NCBI GenBank assembly: GCA_017634595.1
Contig: JAGBNC010000021.1
Coordinates: forward strand, 62,001-126,000
Reading direction: 5' to 3'
DNA: 64,000 bases
DNA from: Bacteroidales bacterium
GTDB taxonomy: Bacteria > Bacteroidota > Bacteroidia > Bacteroidales > UBA932
Shown here piece after piece: positions 16,421 to 25,136 of the stretch (position 1 is its first letter; each line of letters opens with the position of its first letter). The notes beneath the pieces were generated by a model. It was not told where the DNA came from. It saw only the letters and a list, made by a program, of their open reading frames with translations, and ran no database searches. The translations under genes were made by a program, and so were the position numbers.

Positions 16421-16876
16421 TCAGAGCTGCTTGACAAGCCAGTTCTGGAGACCGATCTTCTCGATAAGGTCGAGCTGAGTCTCGCTCCAGAGCATGTCTT
16501 CCTCCTCGTCGAGGGCATAGGCCTTGAGAATGTCGTAAGTCTTGAAATCATCGGCAAGAGATGTGACCACCTGCATGAGGATAGGCACCTGCTCGTGTGA
16601 AACCTTCAGATCGGCGGTGATATACTCTACAGGGTCGCTGGTGACGGGCATTGCCGGTGCAGCCTCAACCTGAGGCACGCCGCCGAGGTCAAGGATGCGC
16701 TCTATGAACTGATCGACCCAGCCCATTTCTTCGGCTGCGTGCTCGGTATATTTTTCTCCGAGTTTGCTGAAGCCCTGATCTGCGAAGATCTTGCCCTGAA
16801 CCTTGTGCTGAAGAGACTGTGCGGCCAGGCCGGTTGCGTAGGCCTGAAGTACTTGAATAGATTTGTTCTTGTCCAT
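16421..16876 (-). CDS. Ferritin-like diiron protein
   Basis: 151 residues, almost entirely helical. Carboxylate and His pairs expected of a four-helix ferritin-like fold are visible: KYTEHAAEEMGWVDQFIERI (E-x2-H type) in the second helix and YALDEEEDMLWSETQLDLIEKIG in the fourth. It resembles bacterioferritin/Dps-related proteins and would hold iron away from peroxide. It has no Met haem site that I can identify. It is the first gene of the operon, directly behind a strong promoter with a palindromic operator. Confidence 0.8.
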   Translation of the reverse strand: MDKNKSIQVLQAYATGLAAQSLQHKVQGKIFADQGFSKLGEKYTEHAAEEMGWVDQFIERILDLGGVPQVEAAPAMPVTSDPVEYITADLKVSHEQVPILMQVVTSLADDFKTYDILKAYALDEEEDMLWSETQLDLIEKIGLQNWLVKQL

Positions 16877-16917
16877 AATATTGTTGTATTAATTGTTAAT
16901 TTGTATCGTTCACGATG

Positions 16918-16954
16918 CAAATATACAACAATATTTTTATATCGCAAGCGATAT
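16918..16954 (-). promoter_or_regulatory. Promoter and palindromic operator of the ferritin/peroxidase/MarR operon
   Basis: Minus strand -7 box TATATTTG at 16918-16925 and a -33 CTTG at 16945-16948, 19 nt apart. A perfect inverted repeat ATATCGC-AA-GCGATAT (16939-16954) is centred exactly on the -33 element, so a bound dimer would block sigma. The OhrR-like regulator of the same operon is the obvious candidate. Leader about 40 nt. Confidence 0.7.
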
Positions 16955-16959
16955 TTTAA

Positions 16960-17568
16960 TTAAAATCGCCAACCAAGGCCCAAATGGACATAACTTGCGA
17001 CCGGTCCCATGGTCAATTCCGCGAAACCATAGAAATGATTGCCTCCATATCTGGCAGCGATAGGAAGTATCTCGGGGATAGGGAAAAAGGTCGGGATGAA
17101 GCCGACGCCAACGCCGGAATACGCCACCACTTTAGCATATGGATTCCAAAGATATCGGTATCGGAATGTAAGGGATGGGATTAACGTGGAGTTTTTCCAC
17201 CCGGCGGGGGTACTGTTGTTAAGGTCGTAACGAGGCTTCCCCTCAGGATCTGTACCGAAAATGCCGTACTGTATTACCTTATGATGGCTCCATGAGGCCT
17301 CTCCGGTGAGGGCCAGCTCGGAATGTTCCCTGAATCGCCAGGCTCCAGTTACTGTAATGACAGGATAATAAGCCCTCGACATATCAACCGCTTTCCCCTC
17401 TTCCCCAAGCTTATATCTCACATCACGGCTCGGGGACATCGTCATGTGCAGAGGCTTGATACCACTTCCAAGTTCAATAGAAAAAGACTTCCTCCAAGTC
17501 CTGACCTGCGAAAAAGAAGGAGCCGATACCAGAACACAGGCGATAACTAATAACGCGCGCAGTTTCAT
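16960..17568 (-). CDS. Outer-membrane beta-barrel protein linked to the rSAM lipoprotein
   Basis: 202 residues: signal peptide (MKLRALLVIACVLVSAPSFSQ), then eight or so amphipathic strands (FRYRYLWNPYAKVVAYSGVGVGF, YGFAELTMGPVASYVHLGLGWRF) ending in an aromatic, Arg-Phe. It fits a small OmpW/OmpA-sized barrel. The start overlaps the stop of the lipoprotein gene by 4 nt (17565-17568), so the two are translationally coupled. That ties it to the radical SAM system encoded divergently upstream. Function unknown. Confidence 0.75.
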   Translation of the reverse strand: MKLRALLVIACVLVSAPSFSQVRTWRKSFSIELGSGIKPLHMTMSPSRDVRYKLGEEGKAVDMSRAYYPVITVTGAWRFREHSELALTGEASWSHHKVIQYGIFGTDPEGKPRYDLNNSTPAGWKNSTLIPSLTFRYRYLWNPYAKVVAYSGVGVGFIPTFFPIPEILPIAARYGGNHFYGFAELTMGPVASYVHLGLGWRF

Positions 17569-17948
17569 TTGACCGGATCAAGCTTTATAACTATATCCCG
17601 CTGGCGAAGGTCGGCAAGGGATGTATCTTTGGCAAAATACTTCCCTTCCGCATCTTCGAAGCGGAGAAACGGTCCTATCTGATTCTTACGATAGGGTATC
17701 TGCACATCACAAGTGCCGTCAGCTCCGCTGACACCTATTTCCTGAAAGCCGCGGTCACGAATTGTAGAGGCCTGGATTTTCACCCCCTCAAGAGGCTTGC
17801 CCGTATCGTGTGATACAATGGAAAAGGACATGGGAGCATCACCTCCTTCTTCATACAAAGAATTCATAGGGGTTCCATAGCATGCCTGGAAAACAAACAA
17901 AGCGCTTGTCAGTGACGCTCCTTTCAATATTTTGTGCAAGATTTTCAT
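17565..17948 (-). CDS. Radical SAM-associated lipoprotein (rSAM/lipoprotein system)
   Basis: 127 residues. The lipobox Cys is C23 in QACYGTP; the CYGTP start of the mature protein is the signature I associate with the TIGR04134-type lipoproteins found next to a dedicated radical SAM enzyme in Bacteroidota. The rest (SFSIVSHDTGKPLEGVKI, GVSGADGTCDVQIPYRK) looks like a small carboxypeptidase-regulatory-like beta sandwich. It is divergent from the radical SAM gene and coupled to the barrel gene. It is probably the substrate or partner of the enzyme; the modification is not known. Confidence 0.82.
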   Translation of the reverse strand: MKILHKILKGASLTSALFVFQACYGTPMNSLYEEGGDAPMSFSIVSHDTGKPLEGVKIQASTIRDRGFQEIGVSGADGTCDVQIPYRKNQIGPFLRFEDAEGKYFAKDTSLADLRQRDIVIKLDPVK

Positions 17949-17973
17949 AAAAAACGTCTTTTAATTGCAAATG

Positions 17974-17981
17974 CAAATATA
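17974..17981 (-). promoter_or_regulatory. -7 box (TATATTTG) for the lipoprotein-barrel operon
   Basis: Minus strand TATATTTG, about 25 nt ahead of the lipoprotein start codon. No TTTG at the usual upstream spacing. Confidence 0.5.
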
Positions 17982-18015
17982 AGAAGAATCTTGCATAAGA
18001 TTTTGATTAGTTTAT

Positions 18016-18023
18016 TAACTTTG
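18016..18023 (+). promoter_or_regulatory. -7 box (TAACTTTG) for the radical SAM gene
   Basis: TAACTTTG lies 15 nt before the GTG at 18039 and downstream of the earlier in-frame ATG at 17934, which argues for the GTG start. A partial -33 (CTTG at 17990-17993) is 22 nt upstream. Confidence 0.5.
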
Positions 18024-18038
18024 TCGAAACAAGTACAG

Positions 18039-19103
18039 GTGAATCGTTATTTATTCAGGCTGTTCCGGGACAACGAAATCAAGGTCCACGAACTCAATTA
18101 CCTCTTTTGGGAGTGCACAACACGGTGCAATCTGCACTGTCGTCACTGCGGTAGCGACTGCTCCGTACTAAGCAGGGAGAAAGATATGCCTGTCCAGGAC
18201 TTCTTGAAAGCTCTGGACAGTATTCCTGTATCGGCCCGGCCCAAAGACTTCACAGTGGTTCTCACCGGAGGCGAGCCGCTCTTGCGGCCAGACATTATAC
18301 AAGCCGGGGCACAGATCAGGGACCGCGGTTTTGCTTGGGGCATGGTATCAAACGGATGGTTCTACGATGAGCAGAAGCACGCAGCCCTTATGGAGGCCGG
18401 CATGCGTACACTCACAATCAGTCTCGACGGGCTTGAAGCCTCCCACGACTGGATGCGTTCTGTAAAAGGAAGTTACTCCAGAGTACTAAGAGCCATAGGC
18501 ATAGCTGCAGCTGATCCAAGGCTGAACTTCGACGTGGTGAGCTGCGTCAACAAGCGCAACCTCAAAGAGCTGCCCGAGATGTACAGCATACTGTCCAGTC
18601 TTGGGGTGCGGCAGTGGCGCTTGTTTACCATAATCCCCATAGGCAGGGCTGCAAGTGATCCGGATATGCACCTGAGCGACAGCGAGTTCGTGTCTCTGAT
18701 GGATTTCATCTGCGCCAAGAGGGAAGCAAAAGGCAAGATGAATGTCACTTTCAGCTGCGAGGGCTACCTGGGCCGGTACGAAGAGAAAGTCCGGGATCAG
18801 CGATACTTCTGCCACGCCGGCATAAACATAGCGTCAGTCTTGATCGACGGCAGAATATGCGCATGCCCCAACATCGACCGCGACCGTTTCAGCCAGGGCA
18901 GCATCTACGAAGACGATTTCTACGATGTGTGGCAGCACCGCTTCCAGGAGTTCCGCAAGCGGGACTGGGCAAGGAAAGGCACGTGCAAGGACTGCCCAGT
19001 GTGGAAAGACTGCCTGGGCAACGGCATGCACAACTGGCATGGTCAGGAGGAGCCCGCTCTGCTGCAATGCCATTACCACAAGACACTTAGCAGCAAGGCA
19101 TGA
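18039..19103 (+). CDS. Radical SAM/SPASM enzyme of the rSAM/lipoprotein system
   Basis: 354 residues from GTG 18039 (VNRYLFRLFRDNEIKVHEL). The radical SAM motif is C30-x3-C34-x2-C37 in CNLHCRHC, followed by VLTGGEPLLRPD (the GGEP motif). The C-terminal part carries a SPASM-like set of Cys: C in YFCHAG, then CACPN, then CKDCPVWKDC and a last Cys in LQCHYHK, enough for auxiliary 4Fe-4S clusters as in peptide-modifying maturases. It is divergent from the CYGTP lipoprotein, matching the TIGR04133-type enzyme of this system. Likely acts on the lipoprotein or a small molecule in the cytoplasm; target unproven. Confidence 0.85.
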   Translation: MNRYLFRLFRDNEIKVHELNYLFWECTTRCNLHCRHCGSDCSVLSREKDMPVQDFLKALDSIPVSARPKDFTVVLTGGEPLLRPDIIQAGAQIRDRGFAWGMVSNGWFYDEQKHAALMEAGMRTLTISLDGLEASHDWMRSVKGSYSRVLRAIGIAAADPRLNFDVVSCVNKRNLKELPEMYSILSSLGVRQWRLFTIIPIGRAASDPDMHLSDSEFVSLMDFICAKREAKGKMNVTFSCEGYLGRYEEKVRDQRYFCHAGINIASVLIDGRICACPNIDRDRFSQGSIYEDDFYDVWQHRFQEFRKRDWARKGTCKDCPVWKDCLGNGMHNWHGQEEPALLQCHYHKTLSSKA

Positions 19104-19144
19104 GCTCCCCTTGGCGACGAAAGACGTGCTTATCAAAAGATATT

Positions 19145-20461
19145 ATGAAGATACAATACTTATTGATGGCGGCAGCAGCCCTGGCGGCTTGCTCCCCCAA
19201 AACGCCTCAGATCGAAGTTAACAAGAATGTCCCGGCCTACGCGGTAATGGCCCATCGCGGATCCACTTATTGGGCTCCGGAAGAGACTGAAAGCGCCTGG
19301 CGCTGGGCAAGGGAGATGGGCGCAGACTATCTGGAATCAGACCTCCAGTGCACCAAAGACGGAGTGATTCTGGCAAATCACGATGAGAATCTGACGCGAA
19401 CAAGCAATATTGAAGAGGTGTTCGGAAGCGGCATCCCCTCAACGCGCAGAGATTTCTACCTCTCTTTCGGGTTCTCGGAAGACGATGCCGACGCCCAGCT
19501 GGAATGTGACAAGACCGGTTTCAAGCCCTTTTACGCGGCATCGTACTATTATGCCGAACTGCTCATGCTGGACGCCGGTTCGTGGTTCAGCGAATCTTTC
19601 GCCGGAAGCCAATATGTATCTGCCCTCCAGGACCAGATTGCCTATGCCGAAGGGAAGATGCTGCTCAGGGGGCCTGACGGCAAGCGGGTGCTGCCTTGCT
19701 CCCTCAAGCCCGCATGTAAAGGCAAGACCCTGGCCGAGATACGCTCCGAGGCCGCTGAAAACGGGAAATACATGGAATTCGTAGATTACGATTTTGGCTC
19801 GGCATACACTCCTGACCCCCAAGACTCCGGCCACAGGCCCGGCATCTACATTGAGTTCAAGGAGCCGGAAGTCAACCCCGAAGACATGGAGCAGAGGGTA
19901 TTCGACGCCCTTGACGCTGCCGGGTGGAACATTATCACCTCTCCTGCTACAGAACAAGAGTTTTACAAAGACGGTCTTGTACAAGTGGGAAAAACAGCAG
20001 GCAAGGTAATACTCCAGACTTTTTCACCAGCATCGCTTCGAAGGGCAAATGCTGTGTTTAAGGGGCGTCTGCCCATGTGCTTCCTATTGTGGCCGCCATG
20101 CCCTGAAGACATTCCGGGAGGCAATCTTGATACGCCGGAAGGATTCCGGGCAATACTGAACTGGGCAAAGGAAAACGGAGCATCAATCATCGGCCCGTCA
20201 ATATCAGGCGAGCCCAACAATTACGCCGAACTGAACCATGACTGGCAAGCCAAACTAGTGAAGGAAGCCGGCATGCTGAACCATCCATATTCGTTCGACT
20301 CCCTGGAACAGATGGAGGAGCAACTCCCCCGCTCCGATGGATTCTTCACCAACCGCTCCGACCTTACTATCCAATACCTTCTGGACAAAGGTCTCCGCTA
20401 CTCATCAGCTCCCAAGACAGTGCCGGACGCAAGGGCTACACTTGTCAGACTTGGGTATTAA
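19145..20461 (+). CDS. Glycerophosphodiester phosphodiesterase lipoprotein
   Basis: 438 residues from ATG 19145; lipobox LAACSPK (Cys 16). GDPD core: AHRGS, EETESAWRWA, DYLESDLQCTKDGVILANHDENLTR carry the catalytic His pair and metal-binding Glu residues. A long insertion (about residues 105-230) separates the first and second halves of the TIM barrel, then IYIEFKEPEV supplies a further metal ligand. It would hydrolyse glycerophosphodiesters to glycerol-3-phosphate on the periplasmic face. It lies 41 nt downstream of the radical SAM gene in the same direction; a functional link is not implied. Confidence 0.87.
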   Translation: MKIQYLLMAAAALAACSPKTPQIEVNKNVPAYAVMAHRGSTYWAPEETESAWRWAREMGADYLESDLQCTKDGVILANHDENLTRTSNIEEVFGSGIPSTRRDFYLSFGFSEDDADAQLECDKTGFKPFYAASYYYAELLMLDAGSWFSESFAGSQYVSALQDQIAYAEGKMLLRGPDGKRVLPCSLKPACKGKTLAEIRSEAAENGKYMEFVDYDFGSAYTPDPQDSGHRPGIYIEFKEPEVNPEDMEQRVFDALDAAGWNIITSPATEQEFYKDGLVQVGKTAGKVILQTFSPASLRRANAVFKGRLPMCFLLWPPCPEDIPGGNLDTPEGFRAILNWAKENGASIIGPSISGEPNNYAELNHDWQAKLVKEAGMLNHPYSFDSLEQMEEQLPRSDGFFTNRSDLTIQYLLDKGLRYSSAPKTVPDARATLVRLGY

Positions 20462-20504
20462 AAGCAAGGATTGTCCTAATTATCCCACTTATCGGTCTAA
20501 AATT

Positions 20505-20536
20505 AACCGCTACAAATTCCGACATTTGCAGCGGTT
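20505..20536 (+). terminator. Hairpin after the GDPD gene, terminator-like
   Basis: Arms 20505-20517 and 20524-20536 pair over 13 bp with one mismatch around a 6-nt loop. The downstream T content is weak (TTATTGGTTATAATT), so termination may be partial, and it doubles as the leader of the DUF4491 gene. Confidence 0.45.
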
Positions 20537-20550
20537 TATTGGTTATAATT

Positions 20551-20877
20551 ATGAATTTTAGTGGAATTATTGTTGGAGCAGCCGTCTTCTCAAGTATAGG
20601 GATATGCCACCCCGCCGTCATCAAGGCGGAATATTACTGGGGCAAGCAATGCTGGTGGATCTGGCTGTGCCTCGGAATCACCCTCTCCGCTCTGTCCCTT
20701 TTTGTCCAAAACGATATAGTATCAACTATTATCGGCGGCTTTGCCTTCTCGTGCCTGTGGGCAATACATGAAATGTTCCTTCAGGAGAAACGCGTACTCC
20801 GCGGCTGGTTCCCCGAGAATCCTGCACGCCACGATTATTACGAAGCGAGGCGCAAAGAATTACAAGGGAAACTTTAA
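20551..20877 (+). CDS. DUF4491 family membrane protein
   Basis: 108 residues from ATG 20551 with about three membrane segments (FSGIIVGAAVFSSIGI, WWIWLCLGITLSALSLFVQ, IVSTIIGGFAFSCLWAIHEMF). The segments HPAVIKAEYYWGKQCW, EKRVLRGWFPENPAR match what I know of DUF4491, a small family widespread in gut Bacteroidota and some Firmicutes. Function unknown. Confidence 0.85.
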   Translation: MNFSGIIVGAAVFSSIGICHPAVIKAEYYWGKQCWWIWLCLGITLSALSLFVQNDIVSTIIGGFAFSCLWAIHEMFLQEKRVLRGWFPENPARHDYYEARRKELQGKL

Positions 20878-20955
20878 TTAATCGCTTTCAACGGCCTATT
20901 AAACTAAAAAAAATAGTAACTTCGCGCTCCAAACCACGTTTGAACAGAAAACGAT

Positions 20956-21624
20956 ATGAAGAGCAAAGCTATTTTTCTTGCGGCCGTTCTAGTGATGATG
21001 CCGTTTGTTCTCCATGCTCAATGGAGAGTCGGCGCCCTCGGCGGCCTTGACTACAACATCCACTCTCAGGATGTCCACTACATGACTGACTATAGCGTCC
21101 ACGGCGGCCTCGGATTCGACGGAGGCATCTCAGGCCAGTATTCCTTCAATAAGTGGCTGGGCGTCAGGGCAGACCTGATGTTCACACACAAGAACTGGAA
21201 TCTCACCCGCTACGACCTCGCGGATATAGACCACTTCTACTTCAACAGCTATCTGCTGCTCCCGGTGATGGCGTCTTTCAGCTTCGGAGGAGATTCACCC
21301 CTTAGCGGTTTCGTGAACCTTGGAGGCTATACCGGCTATTGGATTGACAGCCACCGCACGGGTACGGACGTCAACGTTCTCACAGCCAAGACATATGCCT
21401 TCTCGGAGAAAATTGCTTTAAACGCCGAGAAGGACAATCGACTTGACGCAGGTGCAGTCGCCGGTCTGGGAATGGAATACCGCTGGCACAAGCACTGGGC
21501 CGCTCAGATGGAAACACGCTGCTATTACAGCGTCGCCAGCCAGGTGAAGGAATATATGAAAGTGAAAGACTACCGTTACGACACGACAGTAGCGCTCCAT
21601 GTAGGAATATTCTATATATTTTAA
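20956..21624 (+). CDS. Outer-membrane beta-barrel protein (PF13568-like)
   Basis: 222 residues, signal peptide ending HAQ, then a typical 8-strand porin-family pattern (WRVGALGGLDYNIHSQD, YSFNKWLGVRADLMFTHKNW, GAVAGLGMEYRW, TTVALHVGIFYIF) and a terminal Phe. Such barrels are usually annotated outer-membrane beta-barrel protein without a known substrate. A TAACTTCG stretch about 35 nt upstream is close to the -7 consensus. Confidence 0.8.
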   Translation: MKSKAIFLAAVLVMMPFVLHAQWRVGALGGLDYNIHSQDVHYMTDYSVHGGLGFDGGISGQYSFNKWLGVRADLMFTHKNWNLTRYDLADIDHFYFNSYLLLPVMASFSFGGDSPLSGFVNLGGYTGYWIDSHRTGTDVNVLTAKTYAFSEKIALNAEKDNRLDAGAVAGLGMEYRWHKHWAAQMETRCYYSVASQVKEYMKVKDYRYDTTVALHVGIFYIF

Positions 21625-21636
21625 ACCGCAATGACA

Positions 21637-23178
21637 ATGAAAAACACTATAAAGGCAACAGCAATCGTAATGATGACGGCGCTTTCGCTTATTTCCTGCC
21701 GCAAGGAAAACGATACGCTGCACAACTTCTCCACCGCCGACCTCCTCACTTGGAACAAGGCCACTGATAGCTTCGGCGAAAAATTCAAAGCGCTCTGGGA
21801 AGGGCTCAACAGTAACTATGCTATATGGGACTACGAAAAGGAGCATGGGCTTGACTGGGATGCCGTCTATGACGAGTTCTATCCCAAATTCGTGGAACTT
21901 GACACACTTGCACTGGATGAACAGATTAACGATGAGACACTCACCAAGCTGCTCAAGCAGGTGGTTGACCCCTTGCATGACGGGCACATGGCAGTATCCA
22001 TGAAGAATCACTCGTCAGGCGGCACCGTGGTTGTCTGTCCCAGCGACGACCGCAATAACAAGGAGCGAGAAAAAGAATTGGCCACTCTGAAAAACTGGAG
22101 TCCCAGCCTTGCCTATTATATAGAAAGCGGCAAGGTCAAAGACATCAAGATGGTGGATGTCTCGGCACGCACTCAGATACACTCCGTCTTGGATTCCCTT
22201 AGCAAATGGTCGAATCGCACGCTTGAAACTTTATCGGGCAGGACTGTTGTCACGGAGGACGAACTCGACAGGCAGATTGCGGCGTCAAGGATCTTAGCCG
22301 ACGTGAGCAGTATCAAGAAGCTTTCCGAGACCGAGGCAATTGTCAACGCCCTCAACTCCACCGTGTTGAAATATGATTACCTCCAGATTCCCGGCGTTCA
22401 TATGATTGATGCTAAACTGATCAATGATGACATCATAATAACCTCTGCCCTTCTTGAAGGAAATATCGCATATCTCTATTTCAACAATTTCTCACTCACT
22501 CCCTACCTGACTTCATTCCCCAAAGACGAGTACCTCCAGCCCTATGCTAAGGAATTGTCAAAGGATGTTCTCGATGCCTGGTATTTATGGTTCAATGCCA
22601 TCCAGGACCTGCACAAGTCTAACCAGCTTGGCGGTGTAATTATCGACGTCAGGGGTAACGGAGGCGGCAAGATGAGCGACTTCCAGTTCGTAATCGGCGC
22701 ACTTGTGCCCTCCGGCGGCCTTCACATTATGAATACCCGCTTTAAAAGAGGTGTCGGCAGATATGACTACTCCCCAATTATGCCCTATATATGCGCCACT
22801 TTGGGCATTGGGCATGTCACGGTCACCGAGCCCATAGTCGTTCTGGCAAATGCTAAATCGGTGAGCATGTCTGAGATCACAACCATCTCCACCAAAGTTA
22901 TTGACAATGCAAAGTTTATCGGGACAACCACCTGGGGCGGCCTGTGCGGACTGCTGAGCAATGAAGCCTACAGTTACACCTACGCAGGACATATCGGTGT
23001 TGAAGGAGTGACGCCTGTCTATGTCTACTGCCCCTCAGTCGCTACCTTGGACATCAACGGCAACGTGCTTGAAGGAAAGGGAGTTACCCCTGACATAGAG
23101 ATTGCCCTGGAGAAAAGCTCCAACGGTGCTGACAATCAGCTTGACCGTGCCATCGAATATATCATCAGCGGAAAGTAA
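21637..23178 (+). CDS. S41 family (C-terminal processing-like) peptidase, lipoprotein
   Basis: About 513 residues; the signal ends LSLISCRKE (lipobox Cys). The S41 core is visible: LGGVIIDVRGNGGGKMSD, then PIVVLANAKSVSMSEITTIS carrying the candidate nucleophile Ser, and KFIGTTTWGGLCG; the C-terminal GKGVTPDIEIALEK is the usual S41 end. N-terminal helices (GLNSNYAIWDYEKEHGLDWD) match the tricorn-like cap of Bacteroidota S41 lipoproteins. An ATG two codons earlier (21631) is an alternative start. It sits 12 nt after the barrel gene and just before another peptidase gene, forming a surface proteolysis cluster. Confidence 0.85.
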   Translation: MKNTIKATAIVMMTALSLISCRKENDTLHNFSTADLLTWNKATDSFGEKFKALWEGLNSNYAIWDYEKEHGLDWDAVYDEFYPKFVELDTLALDEQINDETLTKLLKQVVDPLHDGHMAVSMKNHSSGGTVVVCPSDDRNNKEREKELATLKNWSPSLAYYIESGKVKDIKMVDVSARTQIHSVLDSLSKWSNRTLETLSGRTVVTEDELDRQIAASRILADVSSIKKLSETEAIVNALNSTVLKYDYLQIPGVHMIDAKLINDDIIITSALLEGNIAYLYFNNFSLTPYLTSFPKDEYLQPYAKELSKDVLDAWYLWFNAIQDLHKSNQLGGVIIDVRGNGGGKMSDFQFVIGALVPSGGLHIMNTRFKRGVGRYDYSPIMPYICATLGIGHVTVTEPIVVLANAKSVSMSEITTISTKVIDNAKFIGTTTWGGLCGLLSNEAYSYTYAGHIGVEGVTPVYVYCPSVATLDINGNVLEGKGVTPDIEIALEKSSNGADNQLDRAIEYIISGK

Positions 23179-23185
23179 CCCACAA

Positions 23186-24832
23186 ATGAAAGTGAAAATG
23201 AAAAAGATATTTATACCTATTGTTTCAGCCATTATTGCTGCCCTGTCCTTCACAGGTTGCCAAAAGACTTTCATGACTGAAATCACCGGACAGGGAGACC
23301 AGAAGAGCCAGGGTCAGGAGCAGACCGTTGTCCCGGACGACGAGATATCCACTATACTTAGAAGTATCAAGGGGGTTTCCGACGTTGAGATAGTGCTGTT
23401 CTCCGGCCAGACAAAGGCCAATGATGGTAAAGAGGTTCTGAAGCAGTATTTCTTCAATTACGCCCAGCCCCTTGACCACAGCAAAGCCGGCATATCCACA
23501 TTCAAGCAGAGAGTTGCCATTCAGATGGTGAACCCTGGCAACCCCGTGGTGGTTAACACCCAGGGTTACGAGATGGAGATGGATGGCACCCGTTACTACC
23601 AAAACGATCTATGCGAGACTCTGAGTGCCAACCTCGTGGAAATTGAGTACCGCTATTTCGGCGCTTCCCAGCCGGAAAGCATGAACAATGTGGAGTTTAA
23701 CTATCTCTCCTCAGAGCAGGCCGCAGAAGACATACACGCTGTCGTTGAAATGCTCAAGAAGAATATATTCAAGAACAACACCTGGGTCGCGACGGGCGTA
23801 AGCAAAGGCGGCATAACCTCTGCTCTCCAGGCCTACTACTCAGACAAGAAGGGCTGGAAGGACTTCGACCTGTATGTGCCCTTCTGCGCACCGTTCTTCA
23901 CCGGGACTCCCGACTCACCCACCGACAGGAGCATTGGCAGGTACATTGTGTACAATTGCGGTGCAGGCTACCCCGCCGGTTCAGTCGAAGCCAAGGGATA
24001 TGAAAACCTCCGCAAGATCCTCATCCAGAGCATCAACAAGCCAGTTCTTCGCGAAGCTCTGCTCCGACGTTTCCACAACGACGACGCATCACTCTATACA
24101 TACAAAGAGATCCTGCACCAGTACAATCCTGTGACTGAGGGAATCTTGCTCTGCGGCATTATCCAGAGTTATCTGGAAGCCACTCTGCTGCGGTTCGCTG
24201 ATTGTCCTTTCAGCTCATGGGCGAATCTGATCCCCAATCCGGATAACATCAAGGATGATGCAGTTGAAGAAGACCCTGCTCTTCAAGCTGTGGTGGAATT
24301 CGTGTTCCTGGACGAAAAAAATTTCAAGCTATTGGTGGACCTATCGTCCATGATGGAAACGAAGAGCACTCATACGGAATCAGACATGATATTTCAGAGG
24401 AAAGACCCTCGGTACGACCTTGCCTACAACGTCCTGTCTGTACGAGAACTCGGATGCGTGGGGATGGACTACTCCTGGATTCCGGAAGACTCATTCATAA
24501 CCGAGGAAATGGCAAAGAGTGTTGAGGACGATGCATGCGGACGAGCCTTTGGCATGGATTACTATGAGGGCCAGTGGGACGGTGGCAAGCTCATGACCGA
24601 TTTCCGCAAGTGGGTGGCCACGGAGAATACGCAGAAGATAGTTTTTGTTTACTGTTCTGACGACCCTTGGACAAGCGGAGCTGTCGACGATGCCTCCGCA
24701 GAGGCCAATCCACTCATTGTCAAGGTTATGAACAAGAACGGTATTCACGAAGATTGTTTCTTGGAGTCACACCTCTATACCAAAGAGGCCAGAGACAAGA
24801 TTGTCAATGCCGTTACAACTTTCTTGAAATAG
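23186..24832 (+). CDS. S37/PS-10-like prolyl tripeptidyl aminopeptidase, lipoprotein
   Basis: 548 residues from ATG 23186; 23198 is an equally good start. Lipobox Cys in LSFTGCQKT. An alpha/beta-hydrolase serine motif GVSKGG with the preceding FKNNTWVATG strand, and an N-terminal substrate-binding region with QPLDHSKAGISTFKQRV and YRYFGASQPES, which are typical of the S28/S37 clan (PS-10 family). The C-terminal KIVFVYCSDDPWTSGA provides the Asp and ESHLYTKEA the His of the triad. It would cut tripeptides after Pro outside the inner membrane. Follows the S41 gene by 7 nt. Confidence 0.82.
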   Translation: MKVKMKKIFIPIVSAIIAALSFTGCQKTFMTEITGQGDQKSQGQEQTVVPDDEISTILRSIKGVSDVEIVLFSGQTKANDGKEVLKQYFFNYAQPLDHSKAGISTFKQRVAIQMVNPGNPVVVNTQGYEMEMDGTRYYQNDLCETLSANLVEIEYRYFGASQPESMNNVEFNYLSSEQAAEDIHAVVEMLKKNIFKNNTWVATGVSKGGITSALQAYYSDKKGWKDFDLYVPFCAPFFTGTPDSPTDRSIGRYIVYNCGAGYPAGSVEAKGYENLRKILIQSINKPVLREALLRRFHNDDASLYTYKEILHQYNPVTEGILLCGIIQSYLEATLLRFADCPFSSWANLIPNPDNIKDDAVEEDPALQAVVEFVFLDEKNFKLLVDLSSMMETKSTHTESDMIFQRKDPRYDLAYNVLSVRELGCVGMDYSWIPEDSFITEEMAKSVEDDACGRAFGMDYYEGQWDGGKLMTDFRKWVATENTQKIVFVYCSDDPWTSGAVDDASAEANPLIVKVMNKNGIHEDCFLESHLYTKEARDKIVNAVTTFLK

Positions 24833-24836
24833 CCGG

Positions 24837-25133
24837 TTACCGGACATTACCTGCAGACAGGAATTCTTTCAGCGCTTCTACATAGCTGCTGAAGGCATTC
24901 TGGCCTGCAAGTGTTATTTTACAGGTGGTGCGGGGCATTTTACCCTTGAATCCTTTTTCAACGGTAATATAGCCTGCCGTGGTGAGCTTGTCTATCTGCA
25001 CGCTCAAGTTTCCGGAGGTTGCGCCTGTCTGCTTTTTCAGATAGGTGAAATCGGCTTCATCGGCTCCGGCCAGGATACTCATCACCGCCAGCCGGAGTTC
25101 CGAATGAAGGATGGGATCTAACTTGGGGAACAT
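24837..25133 (-). CDS. Winged-helix DNA-binding transcriptional regulator
   Basis: 98 residues: HSELRLAVMSILAGADEADFTYLKKQTGATSGNLSVQIDKLTTAGYI is a helix-turn-helix of the ArsR/HTH_34 type and VEKGFKGKMPRTTCKITLAG the wing. It follows a six-TM protein gene by 3 nt, a pairing common in Bacteroidota and Firmicutes in which the regulator controls its membrane partner. A palindrome in the promoter spacer of the operon is its likely site. Confidence 0.85.
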   Translation of the reverse strand: MFPKLDPILHSELRLAVMSILAGADEADFTYLKKQTGATSGNLSVQIDKLTTAGYITVEKGFKGKMPRTTCKITLAGQNAFSSYVEALKEFLSAGNVR

Positions 25134-25136
25134 GAG

